64,000 bases of DNA from Spirosoma utsteinense (GTDB taxonomy: Bacteria > Bacteroidota > Bacteroidia > Cytophagales > Spirosomataceae): contig NZ_VFIA01000001.1 in NCBI RefSeq assembly GCF_014282275.1, positions 1-64,000 of the forward strand. Direction: 5' to 3'. Shown here piece by piece: positions 34,257 to 42,908 of the stretch. Every line of letters starts with the position of its first letter. Positions within the stretch are counted from its first letter, which is position 1. The position numbers and the translations under genes are program-made. The notes under the pieces are model-generated. The model was not told the DNA's origin, searched no databases, and saw only the letters and a list, made by a program, of their open reading frames with translations.

Positions 34257-34724
34257 ATGTTACAAGCCGGTCAAAAAGCACCCGAGTTTACCCTTTTCAA
34301 CAGCGAGAAGAAGGAAGTATCGTTACAGGATTTTAACGGAAGGAATGTGGTCATCCTGTTTTTCCCAATGGCTTTTACCAGCGTATGCACCGCTGAGTTG
34401 TGTGAAATGCGTGACAACATCAGCACCTATGCGGCCCTAAATACGGCTATTTTGGGCATTTCGGTGGACTCGCCCTTTACCCTCGCTAAATTCAAAGAGC
34501 AGGAGAACCTGCCATTCGACCTGCTATCGGATTTTAACAAAGAAACGTCAGAGGCCTACGATACGCTTTATGAGACATTTGTCATGAACATGCGGGGTGT
34601 CAGCAAACGATCCGCTTTTGTTATCGACCGGAACGGGATTGTTCAATACGCCGAGGTGCTCGATAATGCGGGCGAAGTGCCCAGCTTCACCGCCATTCAG
34701 GAAACACTAACGTCGATTAAATAA
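34257..34724 (+). CDS. Peroxiredoxin, Bcp/PrxQ-AhpE-like
   Basis: A 155-residue thioredoxin-fold peroxidase. The peroxidatic cysteine is C44 in FPMAFTSVCTAELCEMRD, and C49 lies five residues later, the C-x4-C spacing of Bcp/PrxQ enzymes, suggesting an intramolecular disulfide. The rest (LGISVDSPFTLAKFKEQENLPFDLLSDFNKE, KRSAFVIDRNGIVQYAEVL) is typical of the redoxin/AhpE branch. It detoxifies hydrogen and organic peroxides in the cytosol. Divergent from the ROK gene and 88 bp before a methyltransferase gene. Confidence 0.9.
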   Translation: MLQAGQKAPEFTLFNSEKKEVSLQDFNGRNVVILFFPMAFTSVCTAELCEMRDNISTYAALNTAILGISVDSPFTLAKFKEQENLPFDLLSDFNKETSEAYDTLYETFVMNMRGVSKRSAFVIDRNGIVQYAEVLDNAGEVPSFTAIQETLTSIK

Positions 34725-34732
34725 CGCTGAAA

Positions 34733-34805
34733 GGGAATGATGAATGATGAACGATGAACGCATTCATCATTCGTCATTCGTCATTCATCATTCCCCTTCA
34801 TCACT
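34733..34805 (+). repeat. ATTCATC simple-repeat hairpin before the methyltransferase gene
   Basis: GAATGATGAATGATGAA-type sequence from 34733 folds back on CATTCATCATTC-type sequence ending at 34795; 24-bp arms match at 21 positions and the three differences would be G-U pairs in RNA. The tract continues to just before ATG 34813 and translates as a spurious IHHSSFVIHHS extension. Similar words fill 25104-25200. Confidence 0.75.
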
Positions 34806-34812
34806 CATCAAT

Positions 34813-35571
34813 ATGGCCTGGTATCACGATTTTTTTCATGGGTTGCCGCAGGATGCCTGGAAGGCGGCCCAAACGGATGAGCAGACTCACCTTGATCTCG
34901 AACTGCTGGTGGAAACCCTGGAGTTTGGGCCTGGTGACCGCCTGCTCGATGTCTTTTGCGGTTATGGGCGTCATGCGGTGCCGCTGGCCCGCATGGGGGC
35001 TCGCGTAACCGGCGTCGATATTTCGGCAGACTACATAGCCAGTCTGCATGCCGAGGCCGACAAATTACCCCTGACAATAATGGAGGGCGATTTTATGCAG
35101 TTGTCCGACGAACTGGCGACAGGTGCGCCCTTCGATGCTGCCTACTGTCTGGGAAACAGCTTTAGTTTCTTTCCACAGCCAGCCATGTTGGCCTTTCTGA
35201 CGCGTATTGCTTCGTTGCTAAAGCCCGGTGGCCGCTTTCTGGCTCACTCGGAGATGATCGCCGAATCGGTGCTGCCCGATTATCAGTCCCGGAACTGGCA
35301 ACCCATTGGAGACGACGATCAGGACCCTATTCTGTTTCTGGTCGACAATGTGTATGACCCGCTCGAAAGCCGGATCGATTCGCACCTGACCTACATCCGG
35401 GCGGGCGTAACCCAAACCCGCCTGGCGCAGCACTATGTATTTACACTGGCTGAATTGAAACGGATGTACAACGATGCAGGTATGCGGGTCGTGGACTGTT
35501 ACGGATCAATAGAAGGCGATTCGTATACACTGGGCGATGAAGCGGTCTGGATACTGGCTGAAAAAGAATAG
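34813..35571 (+). CDS. Class I SAM-dependent methyltransferase
   Basis: A 252-residue enzyme with the Rossmann SAM fold: motif I RLLDVFCGYGRHAVPLARMG, acidic ribose-binding VTGVDIS, and PFDAAYCLGNSFSFFPQPAMLAFLTRIASLLKPGGRFL as motifs II-III. The start ATG 34813 (MAWYHDFFHGLPQDAW) is preferred over an upstream ATG whose extra 23 residues are translation of an ATTCATC simple repeat. WYxxFF...LP at the N terminus is common in a Bacteroidota subfamily of unknown substrate. Probably cytosolic and co-oriented with the peroxiredoxin. Confidence 0.86.
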   Translation: MAWYHDFFHGLPQDAWKAAQTDEQTHLDLELLVETLEFGPGDRLLDVFCGYGRHAVPLARMGARVTGVDISADYIASLHAEADKLPLTIMEGDFMQLSDELATGAPFDAAYCLGNSFSFFPQPAMLAFLTRIASLLKPGGRFLAHSEMIAESVLPDYQSRNWQPIGDDDQDPILFLVDNVYDPLESRIDSHLTYIRAGVTQTRLAQHYVFTLAELKRMYNDAGMRVVDCYGSIEGDSYTLGDEAVWILAEKE

Positions 35572-35782
35572 GCACTCCCAGGATATTAGGTACTAGCTAA
35601 TTAAACCGTTTAATAGACATTGAGACGTTTTTACAAACCGTCAAACAAGTCAAGACGGGATCGATAAACGATTTTATGTAAATATTCTTATAAATCTTTT
35701 ATCATATCTAGAATATTACGAGGTAAATCCGTAGTTTTCAGGCGATTTAACACCGTTAACTGACGACTGAAAACCTTTATTC

Positions 35783-36376
35783 ATGGAAACAATCGAGCGT
35801 AAGCCTCGTTCCCGCGAGCATACACGCACCGGAATAATGCTTACGGCGAAAGATATTGCCCGCCGGGAAGGCTGGCAGTCGGTTTCGATTCGTAAGATTG
35901 CCGATGCAATTGACTACAGTGCCCCCATTGTTTACGAATATTTCGACAGTAAAGACATACTGCTGAAGGAGATTCGCGACGAAGGGTTTCAATACCTGCA
36001 CACGGAGTACGACCGTATCCTCAAACTATACCGGGATCCTGAAAAGCGACTTTACGAAATCTCGTTGATTCAATGGGAGTTTTCGCGGCTGCAACCTGAA
36101 ATCTATCAGGTTATGTACAATCTGGATGGAGCCTACTGCACCATGCCTGTCTACCAGTCCGATGAGATGCAGGCGGTGAGTGATATTGTCTGTGAAACGA
36201 TTTTCTCGTTTATCCCCAAATCAAAAGAAAGTATCCAGCGTCTGTATTTTGAGTGGTGGGCTGTGTCGCATGGCATGATCATGCTGTCGATGTTACTGAA
36301 AGATCAGCAGCCGCTGGACAAATCAGAGCAAATCTACCGCGAAACAATGCGTCGGTTTGTGCGCGGGCTCCGGTAA
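35783..36376 (+). CDS. TetR/AcrR-family transcriptional regulator
   Basis: A 197-residue repressor-type protein. The DNA-binding head is at residues 15-60: GIMLTAKDIARREGWQSVSIRKIADAIDYSAPIVYEYFDSKDILLKEI. The C-terminal ligand domain resembles the WHG class (RLYFEWWAVSHGMIML). It is followed 23 bp later by an NAD(P)-binding protein gene on the same strand, which it may regulate. The AT-rich 210 bp upstream (35572-35782) presumably holds the promoter and operator. Confidence 0.9.
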   Translation: METIERKPRSREHTRTGIMLTAKDIARREGWQSVSIRKIADAIDYSAPIVYEYFDSKDILLKEIRDEGFQYLHTEYDRILKLYRDPEKRLYEISLIQWEFSRLQPEIYQVMYNLDGAYCTMPVYQSDEMQAVSDIVCETIFSFIPKSKESIQRLYFEWWAVSHGMIMLSMLLKDQQPLDKSEQIYRETMRRFVRGLR

Positions 36377-36399
36377 GGCAGGCTTCCTACCTACGAATC

Positions 36400-37257
36400 A
36401 TGCGTATTGCCATTATTGGTGCTACCGGAATGCTGGGTCGCGCTGTAACGCGTGAACTGATCTGTGCCGGTAACACGGTACAATTGATTGCACGCGACGC
36501 AGCACAGACGAAGCAGCTTTTTCCCAATGCATCGGTAGTGCCCGGCAACATGAACGATAAAAGCAGTCTGGTTGCAGCATTACAGGGTATTGGCATTGTT
36601 TACCTCAACCTGTCGGTCAAACAAACTGAACGGGAAACGGATTTCCACACGGAAGAACAAGGCCTCATAAACCTGATTGAAGCCGCCCGTCTGACAGGCG
36701 TCCATCGAGTAGCGTATCTATCCTCCCTGGTCATGCGCTACCAGGGTATGAACGGCTTTACCTGGTGGGTCTTCCGCGTGAAGCAGCATGCGGTAAGGTT
36801 GATAAAGGAGTCCGGTATTCCCTACAGTATTTTCTACCCGTCCAACTTTATGGATTCCCTGAACGGTACCCAGCGAATGGGGTGGTATATTCTGCTGGTA
36901 GGGCGCTCCAGCGTACGACCCTTTTACATCGCAGCAGCTGATTATGGTAAGCAGGTTGCGAGAGCACTGAGTCAGGCGGCAGGGGAAAATCAGGAATATA
37001 TAATCAAGGGTCCGGAAGCCCTATCGCAGCATGAAGCTGCTCATCGCTTTGCGGCAGCTTACAAAGCAGAGCCGCTATCGGTAGTGACCGCACCCCCGTT
37101 CCTGATGAAACTTGGTGGCCATTTTTCGGCTCAGGCCGATTATGGCTGGCACATCACCCATGCGCTTAATCACTATCCTGAACGTTTCGAAGCCGACAGA
37201 ACCTGGGCTGAGCTAGGCAAACCGGCAACCACGCTTGAGGCCTTCGCAAAGGGATAA
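36400..37257 (+). CDS. NmrA-like NAD(P)-binding protein
   Basis: A 285-residue atypical short-chain dehydrogenase of the NmrA/NAD(P)H-binding class. Start set at ATG 36400 (MRIAIIGATGMLGRAVTREL), where the GxxGxxG dinucleotide motif opens the protein; the frame is open upstream only as an overlap with the TetR gene. Other features: VYLNLSVKQTERETDFHTEEQGLINLIEAARLTGVHRVAYLSSL, and SGIPYSIFYPSNFMDSL. No Tyr-x3-Lys catalytic pair is obvious, so it may be a redox sensor or isomerase. Probably one unit with the TetR gene. Confidence 0.82.
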   Translation: MRIAIIGATGMLGRAVTRELICAGNTVQLIARDAAQTKQLFPNASVVPGNMNDKSSLVAALQGIGIVYLNLSVKQTERETDFHTEEQGLINLIEAARLTGVHRVAYLSSLVMRYQGMNGFTWWVFRVKQHAVRLIKESGIPYSIFYPSNFMDSLNGTQRMGWYILLVGRSSVRPFYIAAADYGKQVARALSQAAGENQEYIIKGPEALSQHEAAHRFAAAYKAEPLSVVTAPPFLMKLGGHFSAQADYGWHITHALNHYPERFEADRTWAELGKPATTLEAFAKG

Positions 37258-37271
37258 ATGCCGTTGCTCAT

Positions 37272-37352
37272 CGGGTTGTATCCTGGACGGCCACGTCCGG
37301 GCGAGAATAAAACCCGTTTACGCCCGGACGCGGCCGTCCAGAATACAACCCG
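37272..37352. terminator. Long palindrome between convergent genes
   Basis: Arms 37272-37303 and 37321-37352 match at 30 of 32 positions around a 17-nt spacer. It starts 15 bp after the NmrA-like gene and ends 30 bp before the end of cysK, so it can terminate both. Confidence 0.75.
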
Positions 37353-37381
37353 CCAGAATACACCTGGTCGCCCGAACAGGT

Positions 37382-38290
37382 TTAAAACAAGCCTTCAATG
37401 GACAGATACCGCTCGCCGGTATCATAACAGAACGTTAGAATACGACTGCCTTTGGGTAGTTCGGGAAGTTTCTTTTCGATAGCCGCCAGTGACGCCCCTG
37501 ATGATACACCGATGAAGGTTCCTTCTTCGCGGGCAGACCGACGAGCCATGTCATATGCTTCGTCTTTGCTGACCTGAATCGTTCCGTCGAGCACGTCGGT
37601 GTGGAGATTTTTGGGTATAAACCCGGCACCAATACCCTGAATCGGGTGCGGACCCGGCGCTCCACCGCCAATGACGGGCGATAACTCCGGTTCTACGGCG
37701 TAGACTTTCAACGCAGGGAAATGCCGCTTCAGTACTTCGCCTACCGCGGTGATGTGCCCCCCGGTGCCAACTCCCGTAATCAGGAAATCAAAACCTTCCG
37801 GGTAATCGTCCAGAATCTCCTGTGCTGTCGTACGGGCATGAATATCGATATTGGCCGCGTTCTCAAATTGCTGCGGCATCCAGGCACCGGGCGTTTGAGC
37901 AACTAACTCATGGGCGCGTTCAATGGCTCCTTTCATGCCTTTCTCGCGGGCCGTGAGGTCGAAGTTGGCACCGTAGGCAGCCATGATCTTACGCCGTTCG
38001 ATACTCATCGACTCAGGCATGACGAGCGTAATGGCGTACCCTTTTACGGCGGCAACCATGGCCAGACCAATGCCGGTATTGCCGGAGGTAGGTTCGATGA
38101 TGGTACTGCCGGGTTTCAGAGACCCATCGGCTTCGGCCGCTTCGACCATTGCCAGAGCAATACGGTCCTTAATGCTGGCACCCGGGTTTGCTTTCTCCAG
38201 TTTGCTCCAGACTTCGTAGCCAGGAAAAAGGCGATTGATCCGCACAAGGGGCGTGCGGCCGATGGTATCCAGAATGGTGTTGGCTTTCAT
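37382..38290 (-). CDS. cysK: Cysteine synthase A (O-acetylserine sulfhydrylase)
   Basis: A 302-residue PLP enzyme that makes cysteine from O-acetylserine and sulfide. Seen: [15 protein letters not shown] lysine K41 in NPGASIKDR, the substrate loop [29 protein letters not shown] phosphate cradle, and [15 protein letters not shown]. The C-terminal YLSIEGLF is typical. Second gene of epsC-cysK, 34 bp after the serine acetyltransferase, whose product it consumes; the two may form the cysteine synthase complex. Confidence 0.95.
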   Translation of the reverse strand: MKANTILDTIGRTPLVRINRLFPGYEVWSKLEKANPGASIKDRIALAMVEAAEADGSLKPGSTIIEPTSGNTGIGLAMVAAVKGYAITLVMPESMSIERRKIMAAYGANFDLTAREKGMKGAIERAHELVAQTPGAWMPQQFENAANIDIHARTTAQEILDDYPEGFDFLITGVGTGGHITAVGEVLKRHFPALKVYAVEPELSPVIGGGAPGPHPIQGIGAGFIPKNLHTDVLDGTIQVSKDEAYDMARRSAREEGTFIGVSSGASLAAIEKKLPELPKGSRILTFCYDTGERYLSIEGLF

Positions 38291-38324
38291 TAGGAGGTAG
38301 GGAAACAGTTGATCAGCTGGTCAA

Positions 38325-39170
38325 CTAGATAACAAAATTAATAGGTTCGCTTTCGTCCAGCGATTTGAGCCGAACATCGGTTTTGTGCTGGTTGAATACA
38401 AGGGAGTGAGCCTCGACACTGCCCGTTAGCCACACGTTACCGCCAATGACCGAATCGTGGCCAACGACGGTATGACCACCCAGGATGGTGGCATTGGCGT
38501 AAATAACGACGTTATTCTCAATAGTCGGATGCCGTTTTTTCTGCGCCATGGACTTGGCTACATAGGTAGCGCCCAGGGTTACGCCCTGATAAATCTTTAC
38601 ATTTTCGCCAATGATAGTCGTTTCGCCGATAACGACACCTGTACCGTGATCGATAAAGAAAGAGCCGCCAATTACAGCACCAGGGTGAATATCGATCCCG
38701 GTTTGGCCGTGGGCATACTCCGTCAGCATGCGGGGCAGCAACGGCACGTTCAGCCGAAGCAGTTCATGGGCGATGCGGTAGACGGCGATGGCGTAGAATC
38801 CCGGATAAACAGCAATGACTTCTTCCATACCAACGGCCGCCGGGTCATTGTCGGCAATGGCGTGTGCGTCGAGCAGCAGGTTATCGTAGATAGCGGGTAA
38901 GCGCTCGAAAAAACGCTCAGCTACTACCTCCGGCGATTCGGCCATATTGGTCTCCAGGGGACGGAAGAGGCAAACCAACTGGTCATTCAGTTTCTGGTAT
39001 GTCTCTCCCACATGCTGGGAAGCCGACTGACAGTCTTGCGTTACGGGAAAAAGTAACCGCATCAATTGATCAATAAATCGACCCGCATCGGGTCGGGAGG
39101 GCAGTTTGTACCGGTACTGAGCCCGTTGTGCCAGCAGGTGGTCGAGGAAAGTAGTGTTGGTTGTGGTCAT
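38325..39170 (-). CDS. epsC: Serine O-acetyltransferase, EpsC type
   Basis: A 281-residue acetyltransferase making O-acetylserine. Start set at ATG 39170 ([18 protein letters not shown]); the frame is open for 52 more codons of unlikely sequence. The long N-terminal helical domain is followed by the left-handed beta-helix with hexapeptide repeats: [43 protein letters not shown], including the catalytic DHGTG histidine. Directly upstream of cysK. Confidence 0.92.
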   Translation of the reverse strand: MTTTNTTFLDHLLAQRAQYRYKLPSRPDAGRFIDQLMRLLFPVTQDCQSASQHVGETYQKLNDQLVCLFRPLETNMAESPEVVAERFFERLPAIYDNLLLDAHAIADNDPAAVGMEEVIAVYPGFYAIAVYRIAHELLRLNVPLLPRMLTEYAHGQTGIDIHPGAVIGGSFFIDHGTGVVIGETTIIGENVKIYQGVTLGATYVAKSMAQKKRHPTIENNVVIYANATILGGHTVVGHDSVIGGNVWLTGSVEAHSLVFNQHKTDVRLKSLDESEPINFVI

Positions 39171-39377
39171 ACGAAACCTTAACAACTGAAAAGTTTTGTG
39201 AGTAGGGTAGTGGAATGCATACCCCGTTCTGTGGAAGCACGACACCAACCGTTGATTCGTTACACAGACGGAGGTGCAAGCTAACGACCTCACATCGTTG
39301 ATTTTGAAACAAATTGCGGGCCACAAAGTTCGGGGGCCTTAACTGGAACCTTATTTGTAACGTAAATCAGTATACTA

Positions 39378-40616
39378 ATGAAAAAACTCAACATGTTTGG
39401 TAAAGCAATTACGACATTTGCTATTTCGCTGGCGGCCACATCGGGGGTAGCCTTATTGCTGTCGTTCGCCTGTCGGCCCGCCGACCGCTCATCGGTATCG
39501 GTGTCGGTACTTGATTCTGCCGCAACCGGAGCGGTTGCGCCCACGCTGAAAGCCGTGAACGCCTATCCAAAGCTAAAATTCGAATCCCCTGTCGAGTACA
39601 CCCATGCCAACGACGGTACCAACCGGGTATTCGTTGTGGAACAGGTTGGCCGGATTCGGGTATTCGATAATAACGAAGCTGCCTCATCGGCTGGCGTATA
39701 CCTCGATATACGTAAAAAAGTTGAGTACGGTGGCGAAATGGGTTTGCTGGGCCTTGCGTTCCATCCAAAGTTCAAGGATAACGGCTTTTTCTACGTTAAC
39801 TATACCAAAGGAAATCCACGCGAAACAGTAGTGAGTCGGTTTAAAGCGTCGTCGGCCAACGCGTCGACGGTGGAGCCGGGGTCAGAGGTGGTCCTTTTCA
39901 AATTCAGTCAGCCTTATTCGAACCACAATGGCGGTAAAGTCCTGTTCGGACCTGATGGCTATCTGTACGTGTCTACCGGCGACGGGGGGAGTGGGGGCGA
40001 TCCACAGAACAATGGACAGAACCGGTCGAGCTGGCTTGGCAAAATTCTGCGCGTCGACGTGAACGGGAAAGAGAAGGGTAATTACAGTATCCCCGCCGAC
40101 AATCCATTTAAAGGGGGTCGGGGTGGCGCACGAGAAGAAATTTTTGCCTATGGTCTTCGTAACCCATGGCGGATAAGTTTCGATGAAAAAGGCCAGTTAT
40201 GGGCAGGTGACGTAGGTCAGAACAAAATTGAGGAGATCGACATCGTCACCAAAGGAGGTAACTATGGCTGGCGCGTGAAAGAAGCAGATCAGCCTTTCAA
40301 CGCGAAGGACAACACCGTCACTGATAAGCTCGTTGACCCTATCTGGCAGTATACACACGATAACGGCGACGTGTCGGTTACGGGTGGTGTCGTTTACCGG
40401 GGTCAGGCTACACCAGCCTTACGCGGAAAGTACATCTATGCCGACTTTGCCAGTGGCCGTGTCTGGGCGCTTACCCAGAACGGTACCAGCCGCGCTACAA
40501 ACCAGGAGGTAGTGACAGGTGCCGGAAGCATTTCAGCTTTTGGTGAAGATCAGAAAAACGAAATGTATCTCTGCGATCTTGGTGGCGGACAGATACTAAA
40601 ACTTTCGGCCAAGTAG
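39378..40616 (+). CDS. PQQ-dependent sugar dehydrogenase-like lipoprotein
   Basis: A 412-residue six-bladed propeller of the soluble glucose/sorbosone dehydrogenase (GSDH, PF07995) family. The N terminus is a lipoprotein signal with LLSFAC as lipobox (C about 32). Propeller motifs include HANDGTNRVFVVEQVGRIRVF, MGLLGLAFHPKFKDNGFFYVNYT, SNHNGGKVLFGPDGYLYVSTGDGG and YGLRNPWRISFDEKGQLWAGDVGQNKIEEI. It probably oxidises aldoses outside the inner membrane using PQQ; the catalytic His of true GDH corresponds to SNHNGG. A 28-bp hairpin follows. Confidence 0.9.
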   Translation: MKKLNMFGKAITTFAISLAATSGVALLLSFACRPADRSSVSVSVLDSAATGAVAPTLKAVNAYPKLKFESPVEYTHANDGTNRVFVVEQVGRIRVFDNNEAASSAGVYLDIRKKVEYGGEMGLLGLAFHPKFKDNGFFYVNYTKGNPRETVVSRFKASSANASTVEPGSEVVLFKFSQPYSNHNGGKVLFGPDGYLYVSTGDGGSGGDPQNNGQNRSSWLGKILRVDVNGKEKGNYSIPADNPFKGGRGGAREEIFAYGLRNPWRISFDEKGQLWAGDVGQNKIEEIDIVTKGGNYGWRVKEADQPFNAKDNTVTDKLVDPIWQYTHDNGDVSVTGGVVYRGQATPALRGKYIYADFASGRVWALTQNGTSRATNQEVVTGAGSISAFGEDQKNEMYLCDLGGGQILKLSAK

Positions 40617-40636
40617 ACCGATAAGATTTATTCCTT

Positions 40637-40709
40637 ACACCATCAGGGCCCGCATCGACACGGGGGTTAGCCATAGCTGAACCCGTGCCGATGCGGGCCC
40701 TGATGGTGT
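40637..40709 (+). terminator. Long hairpin after the sugar dehydrogenase gene
   Basis: Arms 40637-40664 and 40682-40709 match at 27 of 28 bases (ACACCATCAGGGCCCGCATC and complement), 17-nt loop, 20 bp after the stop codon. No T-run, but ATGGATTATAATAAAATAT follows. Confidence 0.7.
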
Positions 40710-40867
40710 TATGGATTATAATAAAATATGACTCATACCGTTCGGTCATTTGTTTCGTTGACCTATCTGTGGAGAAAGAAGTGACCCATCGTTTGTGTAG
40801 TAGCCCGGCTTCGAACTTGTGAGTTTAGCGATAGTCAGCCAGGGCGACCTACCGACTGACCTGTAGA

Positions 40868-41131
40868 ATGATTACCTTGCATAAATACGACAGCGCCATG
40901 TTTATCGAACTAACCAAAGAGAACGGAGAGAAGCAGATACTGAATGTAACTCAAATTGCCGGCGTTTCCCCCGGTGTATCTAAAAGGGACTCAACCCGCG
41001 CTGTAGCCAACATCCGCTGGGCTGCCGACGAGCTACCCGCCCAATTCCTTGAGACGTATGATCAGGTGAAAATCATGATTGAAGAAGCCACCAGAACGAC
41101 CATCGTAAAAGCGGGGATGCTACAGATTTGA
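40868..41131 (+). CDS. Small conserved-looking protein of unknown function
   Basis: An 87-residue protein, or 77 if started at the second ATG (MFIELTKENGEKQILNVTQI, 40898), which gives a more natural N terminus. It reads as a compact alpha/beta fold with strands FIELTKENGEKQILNV and a C-terminal helix FLETYDQVKIMIEEAT. No signal peptide, motif or family recognised. Followed by a perfect 34-bp hairpin, supporting an independent transcript. Confidence 0.6.
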   Translation: MITLHKYDSAMFIELTKENGEKQILNVTQIAGVSPGVSKRDSTRAVANIRWAADELPAQFLETYDQVKIMIEEATRTTIVKAGMLQI

Positions 41132-41184
41132 TCCACTGCTGGCTCTAAGAAAGACCGCTTTTCCGTGTATTGAGTCCCGCTGGA

Positions 41185-41254
41185 AAGTTGACCTTCCCAC
41201 TGTTTGTATCATTCTCCGCACGGAGAATGATACAAACAGTGGGAAGGTCAACTT
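41185..41254 (+). terminator. Perfect 34-bp palindrome
   Basis: Arms 41185-41218 and 41221-41254 are exact reverse complements (start AAGTTGACCTTCCCACTG) with a two-base spacer. It begins 53 bp after the small gene's stop. Arm length exceeds an ordinary terminator. Confidence 0.75.
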
Positions 41255-41457
41255 GTTGTTGGGATCGCATCAGGCGACGAAGCCCACCGGTTGTCAACCG
41301 GTCAATCGCTACGCCAAAAGAGAGTAGAATTTGCGTACCGTCTTCGGCATGATGAAGTAAAATAGCCGGTCTGTGAACTTAAGGTAGTATCTCCTATTTG
41401 GAGTCAGCGAAACTGGCAATACCAGGCAGTTACTAGTTGAAAAATTTAGTCAGGTCA

Positions 41458-42828
41458 ATGAAGAATAAACTAGTACTCTCTATTCCGGTCGCACTACTAC
41501 TAAACCTGCCGGTTTTCGGTCAGTTTTCAAAAGCATATCAGGACAGTATTTCCAGGTATACCCAGATCGATTACGACCAGATGCTGGGGCAACTGCGTAT
41601 TCAGCGTTCTGAACTTCGTCCCGGCCCTTCCGGAAACCCGAAGGATGCCAATGCAGCCAATAGTACAGAAGCGAACGTAAATCAGTACACCCTTCCCAAC
41701 GCGCTGCTACTGAAGAACGGCCAGAAAGTGAACAGTGCCAAAGACTGGGTTGAGAAAAAACGACCCGAACTGATTGACGGGTTTGAACGCGAAATCTACG
41801 GGCGATTGCCCAGGGCAATTCCTGCCGTACGCTGGAACGTGGTCTCCGTCAGAGACACGATGGTAGGCAACCAGCCTATCCGGGAAAAAATCCTGAAAGG
41901 TATCGTAGACAATTCGGCCTATCCATCCATCAGGGTAGAGATAAATATGGTTGTGGCCACGCCTGCCAAAGCCACCAATGCCGTTCCCCTTGTCATGGAG
42001 TTTGGGTTCATCCGTTCCCCGTTCAATCCGGGTCCTATCAAAGCGATCGGGTTAGGATCATCAGGCGAGCCCGCCTGGCAGGAGCAACTGATTTCACGGG
42101 GCTGGGGGTATGCTATCCTGGAGCCATCCAGTATTCAGGCCGATAACGGTGCCGGACTGACCCGAGGCATCATCGGGTTGACCAACAAAGGCGGCTATCG
42201 TAAACCCGACGAATGGGGTGGACTCAGAGCCTGGGCCTGGGGAGCCAGCCGGGCCCTGGACTACTTAGCGACCGACAAGGACGTGGACGTAAAGCGAGTG
42301 GCTATCGAGGGCCTGTCCCGTTACGGAAAAGCAGCGGTTGTTGCGATGGTCTTCGAGCCCCGTTTTTCTCTGGGCTTTATTGGTTCATCCGGTGCCGGCG
42401 GGGTGAAAATACTGCGACGCGTTTTTGGTGAACAGATCGAAAATCTGACTTCATCGGGTGAGTATCATTGGTTTGCAGGCAATTTTATAAAGTACGGCAG
42501 TAAACTCAAACCCGACGACATGCCCGTCGATGCCCACGAACTGGTCGCGTTGTGTGCGCCCAGGCCGGTATTCATAAGCTCGGGTTCGCCACAGGTAGAG
42601 GGGCAATGGGTGGATGCTAAAGGCATGTTTCTGGGAGCCGCCCATGCGGGGCCAGTCTATCGGTTGCTTGGAAAAAAAGACCTGGGAACCATGGAGTTTC
42701 CTAAACTCGGTACGCCTTTGGTCGAGGGCGATATTGCCTTCCGGCAACACGCGGGAGGGCACAGTACCGGCCCAAACTGGAGCACCTGGATAGCCTGGGC
42801 GTGTAAGTACTGGGGCGAGTGCAACTAG
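41458..42828 (+). CDS. CE15-like carbohydrate esterase (glucuronoyl esterase family)
   Basis: A 456-residue secreted alpha/beta hydrolase; start ATG 41458 (MKNKLVLSIPVALLLNLPVFGQ) gives a signal peptide ending near residue 22, better than an upstream TTG. The nucleophile elbow is VAIEGLSRYGKAAV, matching the CE15 G-x-SR-x-GK motif with Leu in place of the usual Cys; WGASRALDYL precedes it, and RQHAGGHSTGP holds the probable catalytic His. Such enzymes cut ester links between glucuronoxylan and lignin. It lies 80 bp upstream of an acetylesterase gene, together pointing to hemicellulose de-esterification in the periplasm. Confidence 0.8.
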   Translation: MKNKLVLSIPVALLLNLPVFGQFSKAYQDSISRYTQIDYDQMLGQLRIQRSELRPGPSGNPKDANAANSTEANVNQYTLPNALLLKNGQKVNSAKDWVEKKRPELIDGFEREIYGRLPRAIPAVRWNVVSVRDTMVGNQPIREKILKGIVDNSAYPSIRVEINMVVATPAKATNAVPLVMEFGFIRSPFNPGPIKAIGLGSSGEPAWQEQLISRGWGYAILEPSSIQADNGAGLTRGIIGLTNKGGYRKPDEWGGLRAWAWGASRALDYLATDKDVDVKRVAIEGLSRYGKAAVVAMVFEPRFSLGFIGSSGAGGVKILRRVFGEQIENLTSSGEYHWFAGNFIKYGSKLKPDDMPVDAHELVALCAPRPVFISSGSPQVEGQWVDAKGMFLGAAHAGPVYRLLGKKDLGTMEFPKLGTPLVEGDIAFRQHAGGHSTGPNWSTWIAWACKYWGECN

Positions 42829-42908
42829 ACTGAGCTTGAAAACTAGCGTATCGAGGACACACCGACCTGGGTACTAACGACGCTGAAAAGCCCATTAACC
42901 CGTATACA

